From an uncultured Deferribacterales bacterium (GTDB taxonomy: Bacteria > Chrysiogenota > Deferribacteres > Deferribacterales > Mucispirillaceae): DNA of 64,000 nt. The notes below the pieces were generated by a model. It was not told the origin of the DNA. It made no database searches and worked only from the letters and a program-made list of their open reading frames with translations. Numbering within the stretch: the first letter of the stretch is position 1; every line of letters starts with the position of its first letter. A program made the position numbers and the translations under genes. Location of the stretch: the NCBI GenBank assembly GCA_947853665.1, contig CANTXF010000044.1:22514-86513 (forward strand), written 5' to 3'. Shown piece by piece: positions 43,089-51,754 of the stretch.

Positions 43089-43481
43089 TCAGATTGCTCC
43101 GGAACGGTTTGCTCAGGGCTTTTGCTATGACGCCGCCGTTTATGGAGTCCGCCGCGTATTTTGCGTTTATCGAAGTTCTTTCTTATAAATATAATTTGTC
43201 ATAATGTATTATGGTCTTTTGGATTCGTCTTCGCCTTACCGCCGGATATTATACTGGCCGGATAGGTTTCCTCATATCCTAAAAAATCGTAAAGACTGTC
43301 TTAAAAGGCGCTTCTGCGCCGTCGCCCGATGAAAGCGGATAAGCGCTGTTTTTAAATATATTTATAGATTGCAAAGGCGGCGGGAAAACGTGTAATGTAA
43401 CGGAAGAAAATAAGCCGCGCTCCGGGGCTGTTTTTTATCCTCCCCCGGCAAACTGCGCGGCCCGTGGGGACGGTATCGATT
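43089..43481. other. Long non-coding leader before the hybrid kinase
   Basis: About 390 bp with no supported ORF. It contains a TATAAT at 43190-43195 with TTATCG 17 bp upstream (43167-43172), and a small GGCGC-TTCT-GCGCC hairpin near 43306. If that promoter is real the kinase mRNA would have a leader near 280 nt, or a small RNA is made here. I see no riboswitch consensus. Confidence 0.5.
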
Positions 43482-46274
43482 ATGAGCGACAGTGTAACGG
43501 AGCTGCGGGAAGTCAACAAAAAGCTGTATAATATTATGAAGGCTTTTCAGATAGCCGCGGAAGAGTCTGGCAGTCTCGTATTTACCTATGACACCAAGAC
43601 CATGACTATTTTTGTGGACGAGCGCACGGCGGCGGCCTTCGGCGTTGCCGTGAGGCAGCCGGGCGTGCCTTACGATATGGTAAAAAGAGGCATTGTATCG
43701 GAGGATACGGCTGGCGAATACCTGCGCATCCACGAGGCGATTATTAACGGCGCCATGGAAGCAGGCGGCGTAGTTAAGCTCATACAGGCCGACGGCTCCG
43801 AATCCGTCCATGATCTTAAATTCAGGGCCATTACGGATGAAAACGGCGTTCCCACCGGAACCGCCGTAGGCGTGTACAGGAATATTACCGACCGCTATTT
43901 CAAGGATATGGAAAGGGAGAGATACAGGCAGGTCGTATATTCTTCAGAGCGTTTCAGTTTCAGGTACGAATCGGATTCGGACACGCTCACTATTTTTTCT
44001 CCCCCTTCAAAAAACGGAGGCAACGAGGAAGTTTCCCGCTTCGAGAGCTTTTTTCCGCGTATGAAAGCGGGTGAATTCTGCCCTAAAAGCGATATAATCA
44101 TATTGAAAGAGCTTTTTACCAAGGGCGCTGAAAAGCCCGTTCACGTCAGGCTTTACCGGGCCGGAACGGGGGAGCTGCGCTGGTACGCTCTTACGGCCAA
44201 AATTCTGGATAAAGGCGGCTACTGCCGCCGCGTGTTCGGCGTGATTTCCGACATTACGGACGTTAAAGAGAAAGAAAAAGCCTATAACAAGCTTGAAAGA
44301 GTTTTAAGCACCATGAAGTACGATTATATAGGCATTTTTGAAATAGATTTGGAGCGGGATATCTACACGGCTCTCCATTACGGCGCGCAGGATTATTTCC
44401 CTCTGCCCGATAAGGGATGTTTTACCGAAACCATGCGTTTTATGATAATCAATTCCTCCGACGCCGATTTTCATGAAAGGTTTCTGCGTTTTGCCGACAT
44501 CGGATATCTGCGCGGCCTGCTAGCTTCCGAGCGCAAAGCCGAGTTCGAATATATGACGGTTTTTGAAAACCGTCCCTGGCGTCGTATTACCTATAAAGCG
44601 GCCGAGTTCAGGGACGGGGTTCCCACGGCGCTTATTCTCTATATTTCCGATATAGACAGTATAAAAACCAGGGAGCTGTTGCAGCAGCAGGCCGTCGAGG
44701 AGGCCTACCGCTGCGCCGAGGCGGCCAGCGCTGCGAAAACCGAATTCCTTTCCAACATGAGCCACGATATACGCACGCCTATGAACGCCATAATAGGCAT
44801 GACTGCCATCGCCGGGGTCAATATAGAAAACCGCCAGCGCGTGCAGGAGTGTCTCAATAAAATAAACTCCGCTTCCAGGCATTTGCTTGCCCTTATTAAC
44901 GAAGTGCTGGACATGGGCAAAATCGAGTCCGGCACGGCGGAGCTGAGCGAGAGCCAGTTCGATTTGGGCGACCTTATAGACAACTCCGTAGCCATGGCCC
45001 TTCCTCAGATAAACGAGAAGGGCCACGATCTGGCGGTGGACGCAGGCGGCATGAAGCATGAAAAGGTTACGGGCGACAGCCTCTGCATACAGAAGATATT
45101 TATAAACCTTATATCCAACGCCGTAAAATATACCCCCGCCGGAGGGAAAATAAGGATTACGGTAAACGAACGCCATTCCCACCGTCATAATTACGGAGAG
45201 TATGAGTTTGTTTTCGAGGATAACGGCATAGGCATGAGCGAGGAGTTCCAGAAAGTTCTGTTCGAGCCTTTCGCCAGAGCCAGCGACGTGCGCTCAAGCG
45301 GCATAATAGGAACCGGCCTTGGCATGAGTATCACTAAAAACCTTGTGCGCCTTATGGGAGGCGATATAAGGGTGTCCTCCGCGCCGGGGAAGGGCACGCG
45401 TTTTACCGTTACCGTTCCTTTAAAAATACGGGAGGATAGCGACGAGCTTCCGGAGGACCTGCTGAACCTTCCCGTTCTCGTTGCCGACGACGACGAAAGC
45501 TCCTGCGAAAGTTCCTGCCTGCTTTTAGACAGCATAGGCATGAAAGGTGAATGGTGCCTTTCCGGGTCGGAAGCTGTGGAAAAGGTATCGGAGCGGCATG
45601 AAGCCGGGGACGATTATTTCGCCGTGATACTGGACTGGAAAATGCCCGGCATGGACGGCGTCGCCACCGCTAGGGAAATACGCAGGCGCGTTGGCCCGGA
45701 TATACCCATTATTTTCCTTACGGCTTACGACTGGGCGGAGATCGAGGCGGAAGCGAGAGCCGCCGGGGTGGACAGGTTTCTGTCAAAGCCGTTATTCAGA
45801 AGCCGCCTTATAGGCAGTTTCAGGGAGATTGCAGGTCTGCGCCGCGAAGAAACGGACGAAAACGCGCCTATATTTTCCGAAAAAGCCGTCTTTCACGGTA
45901 AGCGCGTTCTTCTGGCGGAGGATAACGAGCTTAACGCGGAAATCGCCCTGGAGCTGCTTTCCATGACCGGAATCAGCGTGGAGCGCGTATTAAACGGTGC
46001 GGAAGCCCTTTCCAGGGCGGAAGGTTCCGCGGAGGGTTATTACGATTTGATTTTTATGGACCTGCAAATGCCTGTGATGGACGGATACAGCGCGGCCGCC
46101 GCTATACGCAGCCTTAAAAGAGAGGATATGCGGCGCATTCCCATAGTTGCGATGACGGCCAACGCTATGGCGGAGGATGTGAGCCGGGCCGTAAGCTCCG
46201 GTATGAACGCCCATATCGCCAAGCCAGTCGATTTTAAACGTCTTGAAAGCGTGCTGCTGAAATATCTGTCCTGA
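43482..46274 (+). CDS. Hybrid sensor histidine kinase with three PAS-like and two receiver domains
   Basis: This ~930-residue protein has no membrane helix, so sensing is probably cytoplasmic. In order: PAS-like modules at about 15-145, 150-275 and 280-405 (ends marked by 'VGVYRNITDRYF', 'FGVISDITDVKEKE', 'LILYISDIDSIKTRE'), HisKA with phospho-acceptor H428 in 'SNMSHDIRTPMNAIIGM', HATPase ('INLISNAVKYTPAGG', 'FEDNGIGMS', 'GTGLGMSITKNL'), receiver 1 with D718 (VILDWKMPGMDG) and receiver 2 with D860 (IFMDLQMPVMDG). There is no output domain or cognate regulator adjacent. The ATG at 43482 is preferred to a GTG six codons upstream. Confidence 0.93.
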   Translation: MSDSVTELREVNKKLYNIMKAFQIAAEESGSLVFTYDTKTMTIFVDERTAAAFGVAVRQPGVPYDMVKRGIVSEDTAGEYLRIHEAIINGAMEAGGVVKLIQADGSESVHDLKFRAITDENGVPTGTAVGVYRNITDRYFKDMERERYRQVVYSSERFSFRYESDSDTLTIFSPPSKNGGNEEVSRFESFFPRMKAGEFCPKSDIIILKELFTKGAEKPVHVRLYRAGTGELRWYALTAKILDKGGYCRRVFGVISDITDVKEKEKAYNKLERVLSTMKYDYIGIFEIDLERDIYTALHYGAQDYFPLPDKGCFTETMRFMIINSSDADFHERFLRFADIGYLRGLLASERKAEFEYMTVFENRPWRRITYKAAEFRDGVPTALILYISDIDSIKTRELLQQQAVEEAYRCAEAASAAKTEFLSNMSHDIRTPMNAIIGMTAIAGVNIENRQRVQECLNKINSASRHLLALINEVLDMGKIESGTAELSESQFDLGDLIDNSVAMALPQINEKGHDLAVDAGGMKHEKVTGDSLCIQKIFINLISNAVKYTPAGGKIRITVNERHSHRHNYGEYEFVFEDNGIGMSEEFQKVLFEPFARASDVRSSGIIGTGLGMSITKNLVRLMGGDIRVSSAPGKGTRFTVTVPLKIREDSDELPEDLLNLPVLVADDDESSCESSCLLLDSIGMKGEWCLSGSEAVEKVSERHEAGDDYFAVILDWKMPGMDGVATAREIRRRVGPDIPIIFLTAYDWAEIEAEARAAGVDRFLSKPLFRSRLIGSFREIAGLRREETDENAPIFSEKAVFHGKRVLLAEDNELNAEIALELLSMTGISVERVLNGAEALSRAEGSAEGYYDLIFMDLQMPVMDGYSAAAAIRSLKREDMRRIPIVAMTANAMAEDVSRAVSSGMNAHIAKPVDFKRLESVLLKYLS

Positions 46275-46299
46275 CGGGCGATTAAGCCGGGAGGCGCTT

Positions 46300-46641
46300 T
46301 TATCTGTTGTTTTTGCTGATTTTATACATGGACGCCACAGTGCTTTTTACCGCCTCCATTACGATAGGCCGTTCATCCTCGGAAAATTTTTTCATCATAC
46401 GGCTTAAATATCTTATTTCGTATTCCGTCGCTTTTTTAGTGCTGAAAAGCACCTCCACAGGAATCTGAAAATAATCCGCGATTTTAAAAAGCGATTCCAG
46501 AGAGATGGTTTGCTTGTTTCCGCTTAAAAATCCGTTCAAAGTGCGCAGTGATATTTTTGTGGCGTTTGCGACGATGCTTTGTGTCGTGTTGCGCTTCGTT
46601 ATTTCGTTTAAGATGCTTTTTCTTATCATTTCTATATCCAT
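46300..46641 (-). CDS. XRE-family transcriptional regulator
   Basis: The 113-residue protein has an N-terminal Cro/CI-type helix-turn-helix (about 10-65; 'TTQSIVANATKISLRTLNGFLSGNK', in parts, then 'ISLESLFKIADYFQIPVEVLF'), followed by a short helical tail. It is divergent from the endonuclease gene with 89 bp between them containing an imperfect palindrome at 46676-46696, so it may repress itself and its neighbour. It is more AT-rich than the genes around it, which is consistent with acquisition by transfer. Confidence 0.88.
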   Translation of the reverse strand: MDIEMIRKSILNEITKRNTTQSIVANATKISLRTLNGFLSGNKQTISLESLFKIADYFQIPVEVLFSTKKATEYEIRYLSRMMKKFSEDERPIVMEAVKSTVASMYKISKNNR

Positions 46642-46675
46642 GTTTAAAACTTTACTTTTAAAGCATTTAAGTGTA

Positions 46676-46696
46676 TTTAGAAAATATATTCCTAAA
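46676..46696. promoter_or_regulatory. Possible operator of the XRE regulator
   Basis: TTTAG-N-AA and TT-N-CTAAA form an imperfect inverted repeat separated by 5 bp within the divergent promoter region of the XRE and endonuclease genes. Confidence 0.35.
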
Positions 46697-46730
46697 TTAA
46701 TAGAAAATATTTGCTTATAGCAGAAATGAT

Positions 46731-47282
46731 ATGATTAGAAAACTATTATTAATAATAGTTATTTTATGCGCCGCTTCATGCTCACATAAGCTAAAGGATT
46801 TTTACTGCGGCTGCGCCTTCGAATACGCGCTTTCCGAAAGCGGTGGGAGAAAGGCCGTAGTTGATATTTCGACCTGCGGTTTCGTTTCGAAAACCGGCGA
46901 AGTCCCTTCTATTCAGTGGGAGCATATAGTTCCGGTGTCTTATTTCGGCAGAGGCAGGCCCTGCTGGGAGTACCCTTTGTGCAGAGACGGCTCCGGCAGG
47001 GCTTACCGCGGGCGCAGATGCTGTCTTAAAATCGACGGGGATTTTAAAAGGATATATAGGGATAAAAATAATCTGAAGCCCGTTATCGGCGAGCTGAACA
47101 GGGCAAGGCGGGATTATCCCTTCGGCTCCGCCCCGGAAGGGGACAGCTACGGCTCGTGCTATATAAAAATAGACAAAGCTTCGAAAACCGTCGAAGCCTC
47201 CGCAAAAATACGGGGCGAGATCGGACGCATATACGACTATATGACAGAAACCTACGGCCTGCGGTTTGAAAGCCTCCCTTAA
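46731..47282 (+). CDS. Endonuclease I-family exported nuclease (lipoprotein)
   Basis: The 183-residue protein resembles EndA/endonuclease I: 'DFYCGCAF' at the N-terminus, 'IQWEHIVPVSYFGR' with the catalytic W-E-H, 'DKNNLKPVIGELNRARRDYPFG' (parts) containing the N-N-L and N-x-x-R elements, and 'CYIKIDKASKTVEASAKIRGEIGRIY' (parts). A signal with lipobox CAASC (Cys17) suggests surface or periplasmic anchoring. It would cut DNA unspecifically outside the cytoplasm, for nutrient use or defence against incoming DNA. Its divergent partner is an XRE regulator. Confidence 0.88.
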   Translation: MIRKLLLIIVILCAASCSHKLKDFYCGCAFEYALSESGGRKAVVDISTCGFVSKTGEVPSIQWEHIVPVSYFGRGRPCWEYPLCRDGSGRAYRGRRCCLKIDGDFKRIYRDKNNLKPVIGELNRARRDYPFGSAPEGDSYGSCYIKIDKASKTVEASAKIRGEIGRIYDYMTETYGLRFESLP

Positions 47283-47312
47283 CCGGCGCCCCGGTGTATT
47301 GCAGGATTTCCG

Positions 47313-47858
47313 TTACAGAAACATATATCTGGAGGAGGACACTTCTTTTATTTTATCGCTGTCCTTTTCAAGGAACAGGATAAGGGTTTTGCCTCCGTCG
47401 AAGGGCATTTCAAATTTAACGTCCTTCATGGTGTATATGGTAATGCCGTTTTTCTCAAGGCTTTCGCCTAAAGGCTCGTTTGCCTCCAGAGGAAGGTTGA
47501 AGCCCGCCTTATCGTATATAAAGGAATAGGGCGCGAGATACGAGCCTTTTTTAAAAACGCTTCCTGTCATCTGCATTTTAAATGATATGTTCAGGGTTCT
47601 TGATTCCATATTCAGGATTATGCAGGCTTCGCCCCTGTCGTCGTCTACGGCCCGGTCGTCCTCGGAATCCAGTATCACGTTGTTTCCGTCTTTTATTATA
47701 AGCCGTTCTATATCGTAGGTGCCGCTTACGCTTACGGGGTTATTATCCGGGTCTATGGGCATGGGCTTTGTTTCGAACCAGTCGTCGGCGGAAACGCCGG
47801 CAGCGGAGGCAAGCGAAAGGGCCGCGCCGAGAGCAAGGCATTTTAAAAACTTTTTCAT
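47313..47858 (-). CDS. Exported protein, paralogue A of a three-member family
   Basis: The 181-residue protein has a cleavable signal peptide (MKKFLKCLALGAALSLASAA, site near VSA-DD). The mature part is predicted by eye to be beta-rich: 'PMPIDPDNNPVSVSGTYDIERL', in parts, then 'FKMQMTGSVFKKGSYLAPYSFIYDK' (parts) and 'TLILFLEKDSDKI'. No named family is recognised. It is clearly homologous to the next gene (G-T-Y-[DE]-I, F-K-M-Q-M-[TA]-G, A-P-Y-x-F-I-Y-D-K and a closing L-x-K-[DE]-x-D) and more weakly to the lipoprotein at 48653. It is 10 bp downstream of paralogue B and probably shares its transcript. Confidence 0.8.
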   Translation of the reverse strand: MKKFLKCLALGAALSLASAAGVSADDWFETKPMPIDPDNNPVSVSGTYDIERLIIKDGNNVILDSEDDRAVDDDRGEACIILNMESRTLNISFKMQMTGSVFKKGSYLAPYSFIYDKAGFNLPLEANEPLGESLEKNGITIYTMKDVKFEMPFDGGKTLILFLEKDSDKIKEVSSSRYMFL

Positions 47859-47868
47859 CCTTCGGCTC

Positions 47869-48426
47869 CTATCTGTATTTCATATAAGGCGTATCGGTTA
47901 CCGGCATTATCCTGTCCGTCTCTTTTTTGAGTTTCAGTATCATGGTTATGCCGTCTCTGAAAGGCAGCTCCCATAATATTTCCCTGTATCCGTATATGTG
48001 CATGCCCACGCCCAGAAGGGCGTCCGATATGGGAGAGCCGGGTTTATAGGGAAGGTCGTAGCTTTTTTTATCGTATATAAAGGCGTATGGTGCAAGGGCC
48101 TGTTTTTCAGAAAAGCTTTCTCCCGCCATCTGCATTTTAAATGCCGCGTTTATCTTTATGCTTTCTCCCACGGTCATTTCAAAAGCCAGCTCGCCCTTAT
48201 CGTCCCGGACTATTCTGCCGTCGTCCGAGTCCACTATTATTTTATCTCCGCTTTTCAGCACTAACCTGTCTATTTCGTAGGTACCGTTAAGGCTTGCAGG
48301 GTCCGCCGCCAAATCTATCGGCGTGGGCCTTTCGTGATATCGGTGTTTCCTCGCTTCCGCACCGGAGGCGAACGCCAGAACCATTATTGCGGCGCACAGG
48401 GCCGCGGCGGTTTTTAAATTTTTCAT
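47869..48426 (-). CDS. Exported protein, paralogue B of a three-member family
   Basis: The 185-residue protein has a signal peptide (MKNLKTAAALCAAIMVLAFA, site near AEA) and a basic His-rich mature start (RKHRYHERPTP). The domain shares G-T-Y-E-I-D-R, F-K-M-Q-M-A-G, L-A-P-Y-A-F-I-Y-D-K and L-K-K-E-T-D with paralogue A. Size and beta-rich pattern recall small lipocalin-like barrels, but this is only a resemblance. An ECF-type promoter candidate (48468-48494) lies 42 bp upstream, the first gene of the B-A pair. Confidence 0.8.
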   Translation of the reverse strand: MKNLKTAAALCAAIMVLAFASGAEARKHRYHERPTPIDLAADPASLNGTYEIDRLVLKSGDKIIVDSDDGRIVRDDKGELAFEMTVGESIKINAAFKMQMAGESFSEKQALAPYAFIYDKKSYDLPYKPGSPISDALLGVGMHIYGYREILWELPFRDGITMILKLKKETDRIMPVTDTPYMKYR

Positions 48427-48467
48427 ACCGGCTCCGTTTTTTATATATAAACTCTCTTTTACGTTAA

Positions 48468-48494
48468 GACGGAAAACCGCAGGATAAGGTTACA
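48468..48494 (-). promoter_or_regulatory. Candidate third ECF-type promoter (17-bp spacing)
   Basis: On the minus strand TGTAAC (48494-48489) is followed after 17 bp by CGTC (48471-48468) and TTAA, as in the sigma operon promoter. The elements are exact but the spacer is one base longer than in the other two sites. Confidence 0.5.
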
Positions 48495-48502
48495 GGTTTT
48501 AA

Positions 48503-48531
48503 TAAAAAAGTGGGAGACTTACGCCTCCCAC
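48503..48531 (-). terminator. Terminator after the exported lipoprotein gene
   Basis: On the minus strand GTGGGAG pairs with CTCCCAC and is followed by TTTTTTA. A second perfect hairpin (CCGGCGC-TTAA-GCGCCGG, the whole at 48546-48563) lies just before it in the direction of transcription. Confidence 0.8.
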
Positions 48532-48652
48532 AAGAATGATTGGGGCCGGCGCTTAAGCGCCGGTTTTCAGACTATATATTGTAACCGAATTGAAATCAAC
48601 ATTTAATTTATTATTTATGCCGGTTACATTAAAATATTCGGTAAAATTTTTA

Positions 48653-50032
48653 CTACCAGTAAGCCTCCGAGTCGAAATTCAGCATATTGTCGGCAGTTCC
48701 GTTGCTGTCCGAATATTCTTTGCCGTACATTTGCTCCAGGGTAAGCACGGCGGCGTATTTTTTATTTTCGCCAAAATAGAGCAGACTGCCTGTATTATCC
48801 TTGCCGTCGAAAGTTACGGGCCGTGGCCTGTAAACTATTTTGCGGGCTCTGTCCGGCCAGGTTTTATCCCACTGGGCAAGCAGGTTGAATGTCTGGGCGA
48901 TCATTTTCAGCATATCGTTCGTTATCGCTTCGCCGTTTTCGTCTATATTCTGGAGGGGCAGCTTTATCTGAAGCAGCTCCGGCACCAATATGCTTTCCCT
49001 TACGCCTTCCGGCAGAGGTATGTCCGGGTCCGCCTCTATCTGATATTTAATATACGCGGAAAGATTTATAATATTGCCCGACAGCTGCGAAAGAAAATCC
49101 ACCGGCTGTTTTATCCAGAATTCACCCTTGAATTTTGTGCCGTTTCTATTGTCCGTGTCGTAAACGGGCGCGGCGTTATTCATATCGGCGATATATTCTT
49201 CTGCGTCGTATATTTTTATCCCCGTTATTTTATAGTAGCCGAAAAGGCCGAAAGGGAGAAACTTGCCGTTTACTTCCACATTGGGGTCCTTATCCCCATC
49301 CGCCGGGTCCAGATTTACGGGCTCGTGCACATAGGGCCTTTCTTCCTTGGTGGAAGGGTCTTCCGTTATAAAATCCTCCGTAACGTTGTCTTCGTTAATG
49401 GGCGTGTGGGTGTCGTAGAGGATACTCATATCGTTTTCTTTTTTTAAGGCGAAGGTATATTGGGTGTTTCCGTTGTCGGTTACAAGCCTTACCATTGGAA
49501 GCACGGGGCTTTCGCTTGTTGCGGTAAAATCGTCTATTAACAGCCTGTTGGCCCCGTTTATAATCTCTTCGCCCACCTTAAACGCGGGGAAAAGATTTGC
49601 CGCCCGTTCGTTACCGTCGCGTACGTAAGAAAGAAGATTATCAGTTTTATCGTGGACAGTATAATAACTGCCGTCGTCTAATATATCGTACTTATATGTG
49701 GCGTATATTCCATTAGTTTCGTTATCGTAGCTGAGCATAACCTTGCCTCTTACGGCCTTGGGAGTTACGGGGCTTTGGGTATCGCAGCCCGGTATTTCAG
49801 CGGAGCTGTCATTGGCGTAGGATATGCAGTTTCCGTTCGCCTCTCTTTTAAATGCTATTATATCGTAATTTCCTGTAAGGGTGGCCGGGTCAGACGGCAC
49901 GGGTATTGTGCAGTTGCCGGATAATACGGGGTAAGGCTCGCCCCAGTCGTTGAAGGTTTTTTCGTTGTCGCAGGCGCTTAAAAGGGCCGCGGATGCGGTT
50001 ATTAACGCTATTGCCAGCGGTTTTATTTTCAT
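48653..50032 (-). CDS. Large exported lipoprotein related to paralogues A and B
   Basis: The 459-residue protein has a lipobox (ALLSAC, Cys21). Residues about 45-245 resemble paralogues A and B ('DPATLTGNYDIIAFK' ... 'TQYTFALKKENDMSIL'); a second G-Y-Y-K-I-T-G-I-K-I-Y segment at about 295 suggests a degenerate second copy of the domain, followed by a C-terminal region with no recognised match. It is acidic and beta-rich. It is 12 bp downstream of the outer-membrane protein gene, so the two are probably co-transcribed and may form a surface complex. Confidence 0.75.
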   Translation of the reverse strand: MKIKPLAIALITASAALLSACDNEKTFNDWGEPYPVLSGNCTIPVPSDPATLTGNYDIIAFKREANGNCISYANDSSAEIPGCDTQSPVTPKAVRGKVMLSYDNETNGIYATYKYDILDDGSYYTVHDKTDNLLSYVRDGNERAANLFPAFKVGEEIINGANRLLIDDFTATSESPVLPMVRLVTDNGNTQYTFALKKENDMSILYDTHTPINEDNVTEDFITEDPSTKEERPYVHEPVNLDPADGDKDPNVEVNGKFLPFGLFGYYKITGIKIYDAEEYIADMNNAAPVYDTDNRNGTKFKGEFWIKQPVDFLSQLSGNIINLSAYIKYQIEADPDIPLPEGVRESILVPELLQIKLPLQNIDENGEAITNDMLKMIAQTFNLLAQWDKTWPDRARKIVYRPRPVTFDGKDNTGSLLYFGENKKYAAVLTLEQMYGKEYSDSNGTADNMLNFDSEAYW

Positions 50033-50044
50033 TGTTTACTGTCC

Positions 50045-51070
50045 TTAAAAATTAATAGAAGCTGCCGTCATTATGGAGAGTTTGCTTAAAAAGCCGGCCT
50101 CCACAACAAAATCGACATACCGGCTGGGGGAAAAGTTTAATCCGGCGGTCATGCTCCAAGGCGAATTGGGTATGGATTTCGCCCTGAATTTGGATTCGTA
50201 GGTTTCTCCCCACAGGGCCTGGGTAACGCCCGGGTCTCCGTGAGGCACGGTAAAGCTCTGCGTTCCTTCGGACCATTCGCTGTCTCCCAGCATTTTCATG
50301 TATTCCACGCCGGCCCATACCGCAAACCTTTTGGAAAGGCCTATATCCCGGGTAACTCCGAATCTGGCGCTTGCCACGACGGTATTTTTGATTTCTTCCA
50401 GCATGGACGCTTTACTCCAGGCCATATTGGCGTTAAACGTACCGAAAACTCCCCATGAATAAAGAAGATCCGGTATTCCGTATGTCAGGGTTGCGCCCAC
50501 TGCGCCGGTTTCCGCCGTGAAATCAGTTTCCGTGTCCACCTTGTACGCTCCGTTCTGCATGGAATTAAAGCCCAGATCGTATAAAGTGCGGTCCCTCAGG
50601 TAGGTTTTGGATTTGGACTTGCCCTCCGTATGCATATAAAGGCCGTACACGTTCATGAAAGGGAAAATATTGGCCCCGGCTCTCACCCCGAAGCTCAGCA
50701 TCTGGCTTTTCTGGCTGGCTATGCGTATATCGTCTATTATTTCCGTAACGCCGTTGATTTCAGCGCTGGCGGTAGCGTCCGACACGTCGTAGTAGGTTTC
50801 CATAAAATAGAAAACGGGCGATATGAAAAAAGGCTTGGGAGGATGAAAGCCTCTGGCCTTGGTATCCCTCCACAGAAAGGGGATAAAATCCACCACTCCG
50901 TTGCCGGTAAATTGGGACGGGTCCTGCTTGACAAGATCCTGCCCTGCCGTTACCGCCGGATTGAAGTGGGCCGAGTCCGATTCGGACAGCCGAAGACTCT
51001 CCTGAGCGGCCGCTTGCCCGGCCGTAACGACTAGAAGCAGCAGGGCTTTAATAACGGTTTTGATATGCAT
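50045..51070 (-). CDS. Outer-membrane beta-barrel protein
   Basis: The 341-residue protein has a signal peptide (MHIKTVIKALLLLVVTAGQA, site after AAA-Q) and then alternating strands with many aromatic girdle residues ('FFISPVFYFMETYYDV', 'VRAGANIFPFMNVYGLYMHT', 'WGVFGTFNANMAW', 'SMTAGLNFSPSRYVDFVVEAGF' in parts), ending in 'ASINF' with the C-terminal Phe used for outer-membrane assembly. I chose ATG 51070 because GAGG lies six bases before it, against TTG 51082. No specific family is recognised. It heads a unit with the lipoprotein at 48653. Confidence 0.8.
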   Translation of the reverse strand: MHIKTVIKALLLLVVTAGQAAAQESLRLSESDSAHFNPAVTAGQDLVKQDPSQFTGNGVVDFIPFLWRDTKARGFHPPKPFFISPVFYFMETYYDVSDATASAEINGVTEIIDDIRIASQKSQMLSFGVRAGANIFPFMNVYGLYMHTEGKSKSKTYLRDRTLYDLGFNSMQNGAYKVDTETDFTAETGAVGATLTYGIPDLLYSWGVFGTFNANMAWSKASMLEEIKNTVVASARFGVTRDIGLSKRFAVWAGVEYMKMLGDSEWSEGTQSFTVPHGDPGVTQALWGETYESKFRAKSIPNSPWSMTAGLNFSPSRYVDFVVEAGFLSKLSIMTAASINF

Positions 51071-51157
51071 AGCGATCCTCAAATAGTATTTAAACGCTTA
51101 ATTATAGATACATTTTAATAAAAGTAAAGACATAAGGCATACAATTAAATATATATT

Positions 51158-51754
51158 TTAAAGCCCCAGTTCTCTGAGGTACGCTTCGGCGTCTGCGGCG
51201 AATTTTTCGGAGACCACTCTTACGGAGACCTCCGAATTGTATTTCATGGCGCTCGAAGTATAATTGTGGCTTCCTATATAGGTTATTCTGCCGTCTATGA
51301 CGCACATTTTCGCGTGCAGCCGCCTTTCCGGGCCGTCGAAGGCTATCTTTACTCCGTTTTCCCTAAGGTATTTAGCGGTGGATTTATTATATTTTGTAGT
51401 TATTTCGTCGTCCTTTCCAAGCTCCAGTATAACGGAGACCTCCGCTCCGCGTCTTGCCGCATCGGTCATGGCGGCCGCCATTACGGGGATAGGTTCTTCC
51501 GGGCTGTTTGCCCGGTATCCGTCCAGCTTGAACATATACATAGCGCATTTTATGGATTTGACCGCGCCCGCCGCGTCTTTCACGAAGGCTTCCGGATAGG
51601 CTCCGTCCCCGATGAAGGATATGGAGCCTTCCCTGGTCGGTATGCCGCTGATAATATTTGCGGCCAGTATAAAAGCTGCGGCAAGCAGCGGAACGGCTAT
51701 TTTGATTATGTTTCTTTTATTTAAGGGCGGCAGGAGTTTTCTATCGCTTCCCAT
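51158..51754 (-). CDS. Membrane-anchored phospholipase D-like nuclease/hydrolase
   Basis: The 198-residue protein has an N-terminal helix (about 17-36), then a single PLD domain with the H-x-K-x4-D motif HAKMCVID followed by 'GRITYIGSHNYTSSAMKYNSEVSV' (parts), as in the Nuc/PLDc_2 group that dimerises to form one active site. It probably acts in the periplasm on DNA or phospholipid. It overlaps the end of engB by 34 bp, so it is translated from the same mRNA. Confidence 0.88.
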   Translation of the reverse strand: MGSDRKLLPPLNKRNIIKIAVPLLAAAFILAANIISGIPTREGSISFIGDGAYPEAFVKDAAGAVKSIKCAMYMFKLDGYRANSPEEPIPVMAAAMTDAARRGAEVSVILELGKDDEITTKYNKSTAKYLRENGVKIAFDGPERRLHAKMCVIDGRITYIGSHNYTSSAMKYNSEVSVRVVSEKFAADAEAYLRELGL

